Origin: Halichoerus grypus
Lineage: Eukaryota; Chordata; Mammalia; Carnivora; Phocidae
DNA: 64,000 nt
NCBI RefSeq assembly: GCF_964656455.1
Contig: NC_135723.1
Span: 103,183,283-103,247,282 of the forward strand
Direction of reading: 5' to 3'
Shown here: in pieces, positions 1 through 12,252 of the stretch
Numbering within the stretch: position 1 is the stretch's first letter
How the letters are laid out: each line of letters starts with the position of its first letter
Program-made: the position numbers and the translations under genes
The notes under the pieces: generated by a model
The model's input: only the letters and a program-made list of their open reading frames with translations
Told to the model about the DNA's origin: nothing
The model's database searches: none

Positions 1-2636
1 GCTTGAACCTCTCAGATGGAATCGGAAGACAGAATCTAACCTCTCCATCTGGTGTGCTCCCTGGGCAGACTTGAGCGTCTTCTTCCGCCTTCTTTAGAAT
101 TTTTTTATTTTTGACATTCTAAGTCAATAGGCGTCTATGAAAAATCATGATCCTCTGTAACATTGAGGTAGCAAAGGTTTGACTTCCCAAATTTCTGGGT
201 GGTGCAAGGTCAGGGTTTCTGAGGAAGGATGAGTTCCCAGGGAGGAGAATCATATTCTCCTGCCTGGCTGCTGCTCGTCTCATAGAGTGAAGCATGGGCT
301 GGGCCGCCCGTTTTATGGTTTCACGCTTCTCCAGCTGTGTCATGGTTGCTGGAGATTTTCAACACTTTTAGGGGTATTGTGATTTTGTGTCTTTTTTTGT
401 GGTTTAGAGGCAAACTGACACAAAGTTGGTAAAGGCTACCTCAGATTTGCCAACCGGATGCTACTGTGTGCTAGAAATCCCCATGTGTCCGTGCAGTCAA
501 CACCGAAACAGGACAATCGATCAGTCCTTCCCCCTAAACCACCAGGAGTAGCCTGACGGACTTGGCCTCGGTCCTTGCCCCCAGCCCCGTAGCCTGCATG
601 TAACCAACAGCTTTGAAATTAGAGAAAATGGAAAATGTTTAAGGAACCAAGAGAACTTTCTTATTTACTCCTGGATTCTTCTTAAGGAAAGTTTCAGAAA
701 TGGGTAAAGTTTGTATTTTCCTTTCCACGAACATATGGTGTCAATACAAATCTTACGTAGTGGAAGAGTGTCCTTCTTTCCAGAGTGTCACTTCTCTGTG
801 AGGCTCTGGAGATCATCGCTCCTTTTAAATCGCCCATCCCTGACCGTGCTTTATCTTTGCAATTTGACTTGATTTTTTAAATAGCCAGAACTTACTTGGC
901 ATGAAGCCCAGTCACTGATGCAGTTCACGGGATGAGGAAATGTTGGTTCGAGATGAGATGTTGCCGTACGAGTAATGAGATCGGTGTGAGGTCCTGAAAG
1001 AGACCAGTGTTGTGACCATCGGCAGCGTGGCTGGAGGCCCAGCAACCGCCCAACAGTGAAGCGGTGCCACCTATTGATACAGAGATATATTATGTCATCT
1101 TTATGGAGTCCTTAATAATTTTTATTGTTTCAAGAGTTCATTATATTTCATCACCATAAAATCTCTAAGGGTGCCATCAGTTTGTTTGAAATTCATATTA
1201 CGCAGATGAGGACCTGAGGATTCAAGTTGCATGTGAAGTAAGGTGTAGAAGCAAAGCCCGCGGGCACCCACCCCTGGTGGGCACTGCACCTGTCCTTCAT
1301 CGGGGGCCCCACCAAGGTCCACACAACTAAACAAAGTGGGTCCAGGTTTAACTGTCCTGATCTGTCGTGTAATTATTTCTTCTTTTCTACAGCATGCCTC
1401 AGATCACAAATTAGGAAAGTAAAAGAAAGACTTCTATTTGGTCGATATGAAGATTGTGCAAAACAACACCATAAAACCTAGAAAGACACATAGGACTCGT
1501 GAATGTTTCCAAGAAAGGGGTCCTCCCTAACCAGTGTGAAGGCCGTGGGAAAAAAAAAAAAAAAAACTAGTCCTTCCACGAGATCTGACTTTTTCCTCCT
1601 TGGTTTTATCCAGATGAAATATGTTTGCTCATCACTGTGAATTCCCACACCACACCCTCAATATGAATGTCTGCATCCGACAGGCCCCACGGTCAAGGAA
1701 GACAGGAGTTTGCTCGCATCCGTCCCCGTGGCCCCTCCAGCTAGCAGTCTCTAGCATCTACCGAGCAGGGACCCAAGGATCGTTTATGTTGTAATTTAAA
1801 AATAAGAAGTATTATACATGAAGCAAGGGCTGGGCCCAGACCCTGAGTTATTCTGAAGGGCCAAGCTAAATGTTTTTGTGCCTACAAATATTCAGGGAGC
1901 CGATCAAAGAAATGGGCTCCGAGCCCTCGGGCAGGGCAGCATCCGCAGAGGACTTGCTGAGAGGCCACGCTGCTTTTCAGAGCAGGAGCCTGACGGTGTT
2001 GTGTGAGAGGCAGATCCTGTACACACACGGACCCAGGTCCCCGAGGCCTGGGGGCTCGCTGAGCAGATGGTATGAGCAGATCCAGCCCTATTTCAAAAAT
2101 CACAGCAATTGAGAAGGTTGAAAATCATAAAAGTTGGATCATGCCTGAATGAAATCCTCACCAGCCACGTCCCGAGTAGGTGGGCCAAGACTTGGATGGG
2201 CAGCCAGGGCCTCCCCCACCCCCCACGCGGGAGGTGACAGCCTGAGTCAGCTCTTGACTTAGGTTATTTAGAGTTTTGATTAACAGGTGGATTCGAGAAA
2301 CAGAGGACACAGCAATTTAATCTCTCCTACTTAACCCAAGCTTAGTTGAAAGCACCTGGTGATTTAGGCCTTTCTGTTGAAAAGTAATCATTGGGCGAAC
2401 TCGCGTGCCTTTCCAGCTTGCTAGTCATTGTCTAGAGAATGTGCTGCTGTCTTTAGTGATAAAGGATCTTGTAAGACCACAAAGTAATCCTTCTGAACAA
2501 TAGATCTCATTATAGATATAGATGGGGTAGGTGACGGAACAGGGTTAGCTGGCCTCTAGAACATTCTTGGAATTCACCCAGGGGTAGTCTTTCTGTACTG
2601 TTGTATTTTTGGTATTTTCTTCTTCCTCTTAAAGGT

Positions 2637-2639
2637 GTA

Positions 2640-2678
<39 letters not shown>
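2637..2678. repeat. (TA)n microsatellite followed by poly-T
   Basis: About a dozen TA dinucleotides are followed directly by a T run of some 18 bases. It is a simple repeat in intronic DNA and is likely variable in length. Confidence 0.9.
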
Positions 2679-2904
2679 CCCTAGAAATCCCGTGTTAGAA
2701 GGGCTCTGGGTGGTGAATTACTTACCGGAAGCCCCAGTGCCCCCCATGCTAAGTACGGGGTAGCCTAGAACACTGTGGTATTTGCAGGTTTGGGTGAAAG
2801 CAGGTGTGTGACCTCTCGAGTATCAGACGAAATCTGCCTGAAGCCCGGAGCCATGAACCCATTTCCCTAATTAGCTGGCGAATGTCCCTGGGGGTTCTGG
2901 CTTC

Positions 2905-3245
2905 GCAGCGGAGGGAAGGCGACACAGAGCCTTCCTCGGCGTGCCCGCGTGTTCTTCCGGCATCTCGCACTCTGAGAGCCTCTCTCCCCAGGGCCCTCCC
3001 GGTTCTCGCTCCGCCGGCCCCTCTGGGACCTCCTCGCTGCCTCCAGGGAGCTGGACGTGTGCGTTTGCCCCGGGCTGGGGCGGGAAAACCAAGCCAGCAG
3101 GTCAGCCTGGGCGCAGGCTGACTTACGAACCCCCGGGCAGCACCGAGGCACGGCCGCCTCCGGGACGGGCAGCGGGCGGTCGGGCCGAGCGCGCTGTGTC
3201 GCGGGGAGCAGCCCAGACAGAGCCACCCTTCCGCGCCTCGTGACT
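2905..3245. other. CpG-rich intragenic segment
   Basis: By eye, CpG dinucleotides are dense through this stretch (GCGG, CCGCG, CGCTCCGCCGG and similar) compared with the flanking introns. It ends about 180 bases before the exon at 3424. It could be an intragenic CpG island or just a GC-rich exon flank. No CpG observed/expected ratio was computed. Confidence 0.45.
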
Positions 3246-3423
3246 TAGTTTCCCCGCAGAGTTCAGCATGAACGCACATGGTCGGGAAACCCCACTCCAG
3301 AGCCCCGCGGCTGGCCCATCCCTGGCCCGCCCCCACCTCTGGCCCCAGCGTCCAGGGCTGGCATGTGCCCGGCTGCTGGCGTCCGCGGGCAAGAGCAGTA
3401 ATTCCGTGTTTGCGTGTTTTCAG

Positions 3424-3547
3424 GGAGTACTACATCACCATGGTGAAGTGGGCCACCAGCACCAAGGTGGCCGTCAACTGGCTGAGCCGGGCGCAGAACG
3501 TGTCCATCCTCACCCTCTGCGACGCCACCACTGGGGTCTGCACAAAG
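3424..3547 (+). CDS. DPP6: DPP6 exon encoding about residues 379-420
   Basis: The exon is 124 bases. It follows the acceptor AG at 3422-3423 and precedes the donor GT at 3548. The first base completes the codon of R379, and the reading continues [20 protein letters not shown] to TGVCTK, ending on a complete codon (upstream intron phase 2, downstream phase 0). It encodes part of the extracellular beta-propeller. The sequon QNVS corresponds to glycosylated N404. The cysteines in TLC and GVC correspond to the C411-C418 disulfide, homologous to C385-C394 of DPP4. One difference from the human protein as I recall it is Ser instead of Asn at residue 400. The open frame extends beyond both splice sites, but the protein match stops exactly at them. 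Confidence 0.97.
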
Positions 3548-5251
3548 GTACGGGGCGGGGTCAAGGACCGATGGCCCGAAGCCGCGGAGGCGGCAGCGGG
3601 GGAGGGGCAGGTTGGGCTTGGGCTCCGGTCACTGAGCACAGACCGCGTGGGAACCTGCCCGCGGGCCTCTGCTTTGCTGCCACCTTGTGGATGAATTGTG
3701 TACTGCTGCAAAGCTCACGGCTGAGCCACCCAGCGACCCAAGGAGTCCCGTCCTGGGACCTGTGCGCACTCGGCAGTCTATGGATGTGTTCCTCCCCTTT
3801 ACCTATGCCCACTGCTGTCTCACGACGAGCATTCCCCTCATTTTCCAGTGGACATCAGGGAGGGGAAGGGGTGGCCTGAGGCCCTGGGACCCAGGTGGGG
3901 CCAGCACTGCTGCCTGGCCTCCCCCTTTGGTTGGCGCTGTCCCCCCGCCGACCCGAGCCCATGCGCGCCTGGGTGGGTCAGCGCCTGGGTGGGCCGGCAT
4001 CTGCTGAGGCCAGCAGTGTTCCTAGAGGCCTCAGGCTGACTCAATGTGAAGTTAGAGAAGGCAAATGAACGTGGGGAAGACAAAATGAAAAATACGCACA
4101 GGAAGCGAGAAAGAATGGAAATCCAAACAAGGCCTGGCCACTGGGCAGAGCAAGGGAACGGCCCCGCCGTTGCCCCCCAGCTAGCAGCAAGCACACCCTC
4201 CTCCCTGTGGGCTCAGGATCTCCGCACTCCAGGTCGAGCCCTAAGAGACCGACCTCCTAGTGCTAGGTTAAAAAAAAAAAAATCAAACTCCATTAATCAA
4301 TCCAGGCAGGTGTTTCAGAAACTCCTTTTAGGACCACACGTTTTTATTCCCCTGCAGAGCAGCTTTGCTGTGGCTTGGGGGGCCTTGAAGCCGCTCTGGC
4401 CACACCAAGCACGGCATCGAGGTGAGCTCAGGGATCTGCTGTCTTCCCGTGGGTCAGGGATGTGCCTCTTTCTCGATAGGATCAAGAGCAGATTCTGGGT
4501 TATGCTGATGGGCTTACGGAAGGGAAGAAGGGAAGGAGTAGACATGCGGCCAGGAAGCTGGGAATTGCTGGTTATCCACACCTTGTCTCTTCTGTGCCCC
4601 GACCTGTGCATGTCAGCAAAGCAGCCCCTTCCTGCCGCTGGTCCACGGACAGAAGAACCCCCACCCCCCACCCCCAGCAGCTGGAGGCCAGACCAGCACC
4701 GGGAGCAGGGCCCCCCTCTTGCATAGCCGTCATGCTGGTGTTTTCTGTTTCGTTTTGTCTTCCATTGTGCATCTTTCCACACAGTCCTAGGAGATTGACT
4801 TTTCATATACATTTTCAGTCCTTTTAATGTTTTGGGCTACCAGGATTGTTCTTCAGAGCTGCGAACTGGACATGTGAGAAATGTCCACACGCATGCACAC
4901 ACACACACACGCAAATCCCTGCAACAGTGTGGCACCTGAGATTTGCCTTTAAGTGGGCCCCTGCGTGGACAGGGAGGGCCCCAGGGGTAGGCGTGCACCG
5001 TCTTCAAGGGACTCCTGCCCGCCATGGATACATCCCCGTTGCTGGGGCGAGGGGCGTTTGCCTGGTTCGGGGACACGTGTGCGGGGCTGCGAGCCGCAGC
5101 GGGGACACGGTGGAGAGCCGGGACGCCGCCTGCCCGGGCCACAGCCCCGTCTGCTTGCGCGGCCACCGTGGAGGGGCTTCAAGCACTGCTGCTCACAGAC
5201 ACGAAACATGCAAATGCAATCCTTTTCTCTAATGCTCGTATCTCATTTCAG
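3548..5251 (+). other. DPP6: DPP6 intron, 1.7 kb
   Basis: The intron runs from the donor GT at 3548 to the acceptor AG at 5250-5251. It contains a short A run near 4269, a short CA repeat at 4893-4911 and a CpG-rich patch around 5030-5180. I recognise no interspersed repeat, RNA gene or additional exon. Confidence 0.85.
4893..4911. repeat. short (CA)n
   Basis: About nine CA dinucleotides lie in the DPP6 intron. It is a simple repeat only. Confidence 0.8.
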
Positions 5252-5290
5252 AAACATGAGGATGAAAGCGAAGCCTGGCTCCACAGACAG
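5252..5290 (+). CDS. DPP6: DPP6 39-bp exon, about residues 421-433
   Basis: This very short exon has exactly 13 codons and reads KHEDESEAWLHRQ. The acceptor is TTTCAG at 5246-5251 and the donor GTAACT begins at 5291. Both flanking introns are phase 0, so skipping it would remove 13 residues without shifting the frame. The peptide is acidic and matches the DPP6 propeller segment right after the C411-C418 loop. In DPP4 the equivalent region is a propeller strand-connecting segment. It is identical to the human protein as I recall it. Confidence 0.96.
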
Positions 5291-6529
5291 GTAACTCCCC
5301 CACGCCTGAGTCCCCACGCTCTCCGCCCGCGCCAGCCACCAGATGCCCCAGCGCACTGGCTTCCCGGGTTTTCAGAGCCCCACGGAGCCGCACAGCTTCC
5401 TGCGCCGGGGGGTGGCGGGTGGCGGGCGGCTCAGCCCATGTTGCCCTTGCTCCCCGTGGCCTCGAGCACCACCGGAGAAGCACAGAGCCAGGGGAGATAG
5501 TCGTGACATCTTCCGTGGGGAGATCTCAGGGCTCAGTTAGAGGGCCGGCCTTTTGGAGAATTGTGACGAGTCCAGAGAAGTTGCTCAGTCTGCTCTACCG
5601 CAGCCAGAGGGAAGGAGACTGCTTGTAGTCCGTTTCTCTCCGCGTGCTCTTGGGGTGTCCCGTGTGAGGCCGGCCCCGCTGCTGTGTGGCCTGGGCCTTC
5701 CTGGGGAGCTGGCCTCAGAGCCACCCCTGGGTGTCCCGTCCCGAAGCAGGTCAGAAATGCGCATTAGCCAGGCCCTGGGGGCTTGAGATTCGAGGAGGTC
5801 GGGCGAGGCTGACAGGGACGCCCTCTGCCCCAACAAAACAGGTCAAACTGCCCCAATACAGCAAAGCTCTCAGCACTGCTGTTTTCTGTCCTCATTGCTC
5901 TGCACATCCCAGCAAAGAACAAGGGAGAACGTTTGAGAAGTTTCCTTCCTTGCTGTCCAGCCTCCTGGGATGAAAACTGCCTGAGGATTGATGGGGAGGG
6001 TCAGGAATCGTGGTGGAGCGGGCACAGGCGTCCATCTTTACTGACGTGATCGACCGGGGTCAGGGACCGCTGGTGACACCTCCTCCATGTGGAATGGCGG
6101 TTGGTCCCCACCTCCCTTCACTAAATCTGGGGGGCAGCCTTGTAAGTGGGCACAGCTGCTTTTCAGACTCCTCCTCGCCAGTCTTACCTGAAAGAGGACT
6201 AGCCCAAGTGCCCACTTCTTGTTCCCTGCGTGTAAGTCTGGGTGCCAAGTCCAAGCCGAGAAGATACCAAGAACAGGCAAGGGCTTGAGAACCCTGCGGT
6301 GGGAGCTGGGAAGTTCCCAAAGGCCCCCTGGACTCGTGACATGAGCACAGATATCAAATATACATGCATCAGACAGAACATCAGGGAGGTTGACGTGGAA
6401 GAAGCAGAAGAGAATGCATTATCTATCTGGTCGTCTGGTCAACCAGTGCTTACGGATCATACCAGGCACGGCACTAGAATCAGGCTCTTCTCCTGAGCCC
6501 CTGGCTAGCAGGTTCGAGAACATCCTTCC

Positions 6530-6935
6530 TTTTCTCGGCTCAGTGACGCTCTGTTGTACGGATAGACCACAGTTGGTTTATCTGTTGATGGGCACTTGGG
6601 TTGTCTCTGCTGTTTGGCCATCTTGAGCAGTGCAGCTAAGAATATTCGTGGAGGGATAGGAGCTGGACAAAAGGGCCACCTTTGTGTGATCCCGTGAACA
6701 TGAAATGTCAGGAATAGATGAGTTCACAGACAGAGCTGTTGCTGGCTGCCAGGGCTGGGGAGGGGCACAGGGATGAACAGTTTCAAGGGCCTGGGGTTCT
6801 ATCCCAGGGCATGGAAATGTGCTGGAACCAGAGAGGTGCTGGTTGCACGACCTTGTGAATGTACTAGGTGCCACTAAATTATTCACTTTTATTAAAATGT
6901 TTTGTTTTATGTGAATTTCATCCCAATACCTTTTT
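6530..6935 (+). mobile_element. Old L1 3' end with inverted 5' part
   Basis: The second part (about 6655-6935, + strand) resembles the 3' end of an old L1: a central motif like GGTTGCACGACCTTGTGAAT, a following GTACTAGGTGCCACTAAATT, and an AT-rich end. The first part (about 6530-6650) resembles neighbouring L1 sequence on the opposite strand (GGGCACTTGGGTTGTCTC type). An antisense piece joined to a sense piece is the usual product of twin-primed, 5'-inverted L1 insertion. Boundaries are approximate and the subfamily was not determined. Confidence 0.65.
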
Positions 6936-8205
6936 TTAAAAATGAATCCACTAGAGCAGTTCTCAAAGAGTCATGGGGTAGAAAGGGAGATGAGAGGCGC
7001 ACATGAGTCCAACCTGTGGCGAACGGAAGTAATCCTAAGATATGTAGGAAATGTGTTCAAGTGTTAGCGGTCAGCGGGGCTGGAGCAGGGAAACAGAGTG
7101 TAACCTGGGGGGCAGCGCCGGGACCCCCGGAGTCGGGGGCAGCTTCTGTATCTGAGTAGGAGGGGGCGAGCGAGGGGCTCCTCGCTGCAGCCCAGCGATG
7201 CGTTATTCTCCGGGAGTGGGGGCGCTGCTCGGTGCACGGCGGCTTCCCTGTCCTCCTGCCATCCTGGCTGGTCCTCGTGGTCCCGAGGCTGCAGGGCTGG
7301 GCTGCTTTGCTGTCCTCTTCATCAGCGCTGCAGGGACACCGTCGGCACTGGGATGTTTCTGTATTTATCAACATGGCGTCTTGTGGCCACCTGGGAACAC
7401 CATCCACGCTCCAGACAGACAGCCCGGATGTGACTTAGGAAACCAGATCTTCCCAAGCAAAATCAAGTCAGCACTTAAAAAGTAGCATGAAGAATTGCAC
7501 TTCTAAAATGTAGACTTTAAGGCACTTACTGAGGAAACAGCTATCATTTTTAAAACAGCCATTGGAAACCACGTCATGCCGTTTTGAGTGGAAGATGGCA
7601 CATCCCATAAAGGAATTGCTTCCTCCAAGCTGGTGCATCCCCGGGTCTGGTCCGGCGAGCGTGGGGAGGCCCTGATTTCTGTGGGTACCACGCCTCAGGC
7701 ATCACTAACACACAGCTCTGGGGGCATTAGGAAAATCCAGTTTCAACAGTTTCTCATGACATTCCTTTCAAAGAGATGTTTCCTAAAGGAATTGATGGAC
7801 CCTGGCTTTCAATCTGTAGCCTTTCCGAATCCCTCAAGATACTGTGAGGTTCTGGAGGGTGAGTTAGGAATGTGTTCAAGGCTGACGGCTGTCTGCTCAC
7901 CAAGCAGGGCACGGTATCCTGGAGAGAACAGAGTGTGGGATGTCCCATCGACATCGGGAGACCCAGTCTGCTTGGATCAACGGTCTTCTGATCCCTGGCT
8001 GCCAGGCAAACAGGGGTGGGCTGGAGCAGACCTGAGCCTCCATCCCCTCTCTTTTCCTCCCCTGTCCTTCCTGAGGCCGCTGCATGGACCCCACGGGGAT
8101 CTCCATGAGCCAACAAAAGGAGACGAGTGTGTGTGTGTCCCACAGGTGGAGGTCTACCCAGTTCTCTCTCTTCTAGGAATATTCCAGAAGAATAGGCAGC
8201 CCCCC

Positions 8206-8223
8206 CACACACACACACACATA
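8206..8223. repeat. (CA)n microsatellite
   Basis: A short CA dinucleotide run directly follows a C run. It is intronic simple sequence. Confidence 0.8.
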
Positions 8224-10083
8224 TTCCATCACCACCAGCCATGACCTTGCAGTGTCATCCTGATGCAGATCCATGGGGATTTAGTGTAGAGTCCCAGAAC
8301 CCATCCTCTGGTTGAAGGGTTGGCCTATGGGCCAACATCTGACAGTCTTTCTTCTTTTACCAGAATTTTGGTTTTGTGATTTCAGAATCCAGGCTGGGAG
8401 ATTGGGCAAGGTGAGTGTATCTGAACCACTCTCTGGAAGGAATTGGCAAACACGATACAGATAACTCACGACGAATCTCCTTCTTCACTGATCTGCTGCG
8501 AGTGGCGTGGAGAGACTTAGGCCTGGTGCACGAGAGACTCCCTGTTAACGCAGAGAGACTAGAACACTTCCCCCAAAACCCAGGAGAGTCAGAAGCAGGA
8601 TTAACATCTGGATCCCCTCCTCAAAAACCATTGCGCTTTCTCACCGAGAATACATTTACTGCCCAAGAAACCAGGTCTCCGAGAGGCTCGGGGCTGGTGC
8701 AGAGCCCTCCCTCATCAGTGTAAAGATGACATCAAAATGATGAGGGCCTTCTCAGTGTAACAGCAAAGCATCTGGCCAAAATTAATTATTTATTACCTTC
8801 ATTCAGAGTATTTTTCTCTGCCAAAAGTGCAAACATTTCCCCCAGAAAACCGAGGCAATATTGCAGTATCCGTCCCACAGTTGGCAAATAGAAGGACATT
8901 TAAAAAGCCAAAGTCACCGCTCGCTTTCCCATTCCCTCTGCTTTTAAATACCACGCTGCCAGCTCTAAATAGAAAAATAAATATTTGCAGATTAAAGGTT
9001 TCATTTTATTGCAAATATTCATGAAGATTAAATGTCATTTTAATCACATGTTAGTTTATTTCTCTGGGCGCATCGCATTTGCGGGTACGCATTCACTCAT
9101 TGCAGGGAAATGTGTGCTCCTGGCACCAGCTGGGGCTTATTTACCATTTGTTCTCAGCCCGCATTAGCGTGGAGCTCCTTGAATCAGAAAATATATATCG
9201 TAGCCAACTAATTGGAGTTCATGGATGGAAACTTCCAGGCTGGAGCTCCAGAGATGCCGAGGTGCCGCCATAACAAATGCCTTTTCCCCAACGAGGCATT
9301 AGCCGGACCCTGGGGCCAGCGGGGCTGAGCCGTGACTGCTTGGTGTTGGGGGGCCACACAGAGATGAGGGCAACACGCTGCAGGTCTCGGCTTTGAATCC
9401 AGCCTGGACTTCCTTCCCCCAGGGAGAGCTGGGAATGCTGATTTCTTTCCAGGGAAAGAAATGTGCGGATCCCAGCACATGCCTGTGTGTGTTAGAGGTC
9501 CCTGAAAGGACTGTTCCCTGCACCTGCATCTTAGAATGTGCGAAATTTGTCCTTGTTTGCTGTTTCTTTCTCTTTTTACTTGTCTCCCTGGTGGGCTATT
9601 TGGTGTGAGATGGGTTTTACGAAATAAAAGAACAAAAGACAGGACCGAACGTGTAGAATTCATGTTTAGGCAAAATCAGATTTGTGAGTGTTCAGAACCA
9701 CGTTCTTCACGATGGATGATAAATCCCCTCCCCCACCCAGGAGTCCGCCCTGCCCTGCGCTGGGCTTTCACTGAGCTTCCCGCACCCACGGCCGATTCTG
9801 TCCCGTCAGCCTGTGCGCACACAAGTCCGCTCTATGGATGCTTCTCTAACGAAGGATGTCTTTCTCTGTCTCTGCTTAATTCCTCAATCTTCCTCTTCTC
9901 CTAGAAGATAGGTTTGACTCGTGAGTCCCAAGGAGAGGAAAGGCCCCACCCACCGTTTATTCTTCCCACCGGATCTCTCATTAGAAATTACATAGAAAAT
10001 GGATCTCAAAATGTATTTTGTCATGGTCAACCTCTTCAAAATGAAGCCTTTTTATAGACTGCATCCTTTGCTTTCATCCACAG

Positions 10084-10191
10084 AATGAAGAACCGGTGTT
10101 CTCCAAGGATGGCCGAAAGTTCTTCTTTGTCCGAGCCATCCCACAGGGGGGACAAGGAAAATTCTATCACATCACCGTGTCATCATCCCAG
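10084..10191 (+). CDS. DPP6: DPP6 exon, about residues 434-469
   Basis: The exon is 108 bases (36 codons), phase 0 on both sides. The acceptor CACAG ends at 10083 and the donor GTAATC begins at 10192. It reads [20 protein letters not shown], then [16 protein letters not shown], a propeller blade. The segment with charged DGRK followed by an aromatic cluster is typical of a DPP-family blade strand pair. Compared with the human protein as recalled, V replaces I in the FFF-RAIP segment and Q replaces R in GGRGKF. Both are mild changes. The exon is symmetric and could be skipped in frame. Confidence 0.97.
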
Positions 10192-11322
10192 GTAATCTTG
10201 ACCGTTTCTAAAACTCTTTGCTGTGCTGGTGACAGCCACTTGTGGTGACCGCTCTGGGCGCTCTTGTCATCTGCAAGGGCCCCGGAGCGAGCCCCAGGTT
10301 CGGGAACTGGAAGGTAGGTTCCCGAAGGTGGGGCAGAATGGGGCTCGCAAAGTCCAGGGGTCCTGCTCAGAGCAGTGGGTCGCGTTGGCCCTTCCTATTA
10401 TGGCTCAAAGATCGCTCAACGATGGCACTTCTGACAGTGTGACAGGAGACTATGGGACCCGAGGACTCAGGTCTACGGCTTTGATTGACGATTCTGTGCC
10501 CTCCACCCTTCCTCCCCACCCGCTGGGCTGTCCCCTTACCCTCTGTCGCAGGGCCCCCACTGCCATCCAGACTCCCCTGCTCCCCGCAGGCTCTCCCTGC
10601 TCCCAAGACCCCCACGGGCCCCACCTGACTTACTCAGCATCCGATTCCCACCTGCCTCCCCAGCACCTGCCATCCTCTGTGCCTCACACCGGCCCCTCCA
10701 CACCCCATTCCAGATCACACTGTTCCTGCCGAGAGGGTCATGCATCCCTCCCTTACAGTTTATTGTCATAATTATTCTACTCTGTGAGGCACTCAGGGCG
10801 AGAGAGTGCAACACTCCGTAAAACGGCTTCAAGCCATCCTTGTACACGATGGCAGAGAATGGCAGACATGTGTCCTCCCTCCCTCCCTCCCCACTTCCTT
10901 TCTCCTCCGTTTCCTTGCCCCGTTTCATTCCCTTCCCCACATTTCTCTCTCTCCTCCCTCCCAGTCTCCCTATGGCAGAGACTCCAGTAGCGGGATCGCA
11001 CACTGTAAAGAACGGCATCGGCCGCCTACGCAGCATTCGTGTCTCGGGAGACACGTGTGCTGCGGCTGGAGGCACTGGCCGTCGGGGGAGCGGGTGGCGG
11101 GTTCCACGGACACGGACTCTGCCAGTCCCTGTGTTGCTGACGTTCAGAGAAGGGGAGAGGGCTGGGGCCCGGGGTGGTGAGCGGAGGCTCGGTGGACGGG
11201 CTGGCCCCAGGCGGGGGGCAGACGGCACCCCCACGGCACCCCCCATGGTGCGGGGCTCCTGGGTTAGGAACGAGGCGTGGGTGGGGCTCGCCAGCTCCCC
11301 CATGTACCGTCTGGTGCTCCAG
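10192..11322 (+). other. DPP6: DPP6 intron, 1.1 kb
   Basis: This GC-rich intron runs from the donor at 10192 to the acceptor AG at 11321-11322. It contains a short CCCT-rich simple stretch near 10865-10890. Long open frames on both strands here, one overlapping the next exon in antisense, show no protein-family signature. Confidence 0.85.
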
Positions 11323-11414
11323 CCTAACAGCAGTAATGACAACATACAGTCCATCACCTCCGGGGACTGGGACGTGACCAAGATCCTGGCCTACGACGAG
11401 AAGCGGAATAAGAT
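11323..11414 (+). CDS. DPP6: DPP6 exon, about residues 470-500
   Basis: The exon is 92 bases. It starts on a complete codon after CTCCAG and ends with AT, the first two bases of I500, before the donor GTGAGT at 11415. It reads [20 protein letters not shown], then [11 protein letters not shown]. The sequon in PNSS corresponds to glycosylated N471. SGDWDVT is a characteristic propeller motif of the DPP4/DPP6/DPP10 family, equivalent to the blade entry that carries TxGxWEV in DPP4. Arg replaces Gly in the DEKGNK turn of human DPP6 as recalled. The downstream intron is phase 2. Confidence 0.97.
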
Positions 11415-12252
11415 GTGAGTAGGGCCGGCCGCGGCGGTGGGCAGGCCTCCAGCCCCAGGGCCCGGGCCAGCGCTGCAAGACGGGCCCTTCCTCTCAGTCA
11501 CACGGGACTCCCTAGGTCCAGTGTCTCGAGGGCCCCACTTCCAAAGTTGCAAGACACTGAGCAGGGGGAGCTGAGCGGCCAGACCTGCGGGGAGAAACGG
11601 GTGGTGGTCGCAGCAGGCCTGCGGTGTGCGGTTTGCGCGTTCCAGGCGGTGTGCAAGGTGCCCCGGGAGCATCCTCTCGTTCCGCACAGCAGTCCCACGG
11701 GCTCCGTTACAGGGTCCCCTGTCCAAAAACCAGCAAGCAGAAACAATGAGAAGTTAAGTCACTGACCCCAGGTGATTCCGATGATTCAGACGGTAACGGG
11801 GGAGCTAGGGCTCAGCTCAGATGGCGGAGGCCAGGCCGGGATGCCGCTCCTCCTCCCTGATCCTGTGACCAGAGTCCAGGCTCCCGCCCGCACTCCGCGT
11901 GGCAGGTGAACACCACTCCTCCGGCATCGTTGCCTCAGGCTTTATGAGATTACCTGGCTGGGTCCTGGCCCTCCAGGAGGCTACCAATCTTGTAGAGAAA
12001 TTCCCGCATCTGAGTCCAGGGACACGCGTCACCATCCTCACCCCCGGCACAGCCCGCCCCCCTGCCCCCGCCCCCGGGTGTGTGGCTCGTGGCTTTCCCC
12101 GCCCGCACACGTGGGGCTGGGCCTGAGCAGGAGAGTCGGGCCTGTCCCCATGCACCGACAGAAGTCCCCGGGAAGCGCAGGCAGAGCCTGGCGGTGGAAG
12201 GCAAGCCTGCCCTGGAGCCCACTGATCCCTGTGCACCTGCTGGTCTTTGCAG
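11415..12252 (+). other. DPP6: DPP6 intron, 0.8 kb
   Basis: This short GC-rich intron runs from the donor GTGAGT at 11415 to the acceptor TTTGCAG ending at 12252. I recognise nothing inside it apart from C-rich low-complexity sequence near 12050-12070. Confidence 0.85.

Larger units (their letters stand above)
1..3423 (+). other. DPP6: DPP6 intron upstream of first exon in window (3' part)
   Basis: This is intronic sequence ending in the acceptor AG at 3422-3423. It holds a poly-A run near 1550-1566, a TA dinucleotide run followed by a T run at 2637-2678, and a CpG-rich stretch from about 2905 to 3245 just before the exon. I recognise no interspersed repeat here and no gene. Open frames around 2750-3390 on both strands are by-products of the GC-rich composition. 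Confidence 0.8.
5291..10083 (+). other. DPP6: DPP6 intron, 4.8 kb
   Basis: The intron runs from the donor at 5291 to the acceptor AG at 10082-10083. Its recognisable contents are an inverted old L1 3' end (6530-6935), short TG/CA runs near 8127-8222, and an AT-rich block at about 8760-9235 with many TAAT-type motifs that could be conserved non-coding DNA. I see no gene and no Can-SINE. Confidence 0.85.

Noticed and set aside
10536..11381. 281-codon antisense frame overlapping a DPP6 exon
   Set aside because: A shadow of GC-rich sequence opposite a real exon, with no recognisable motifs.
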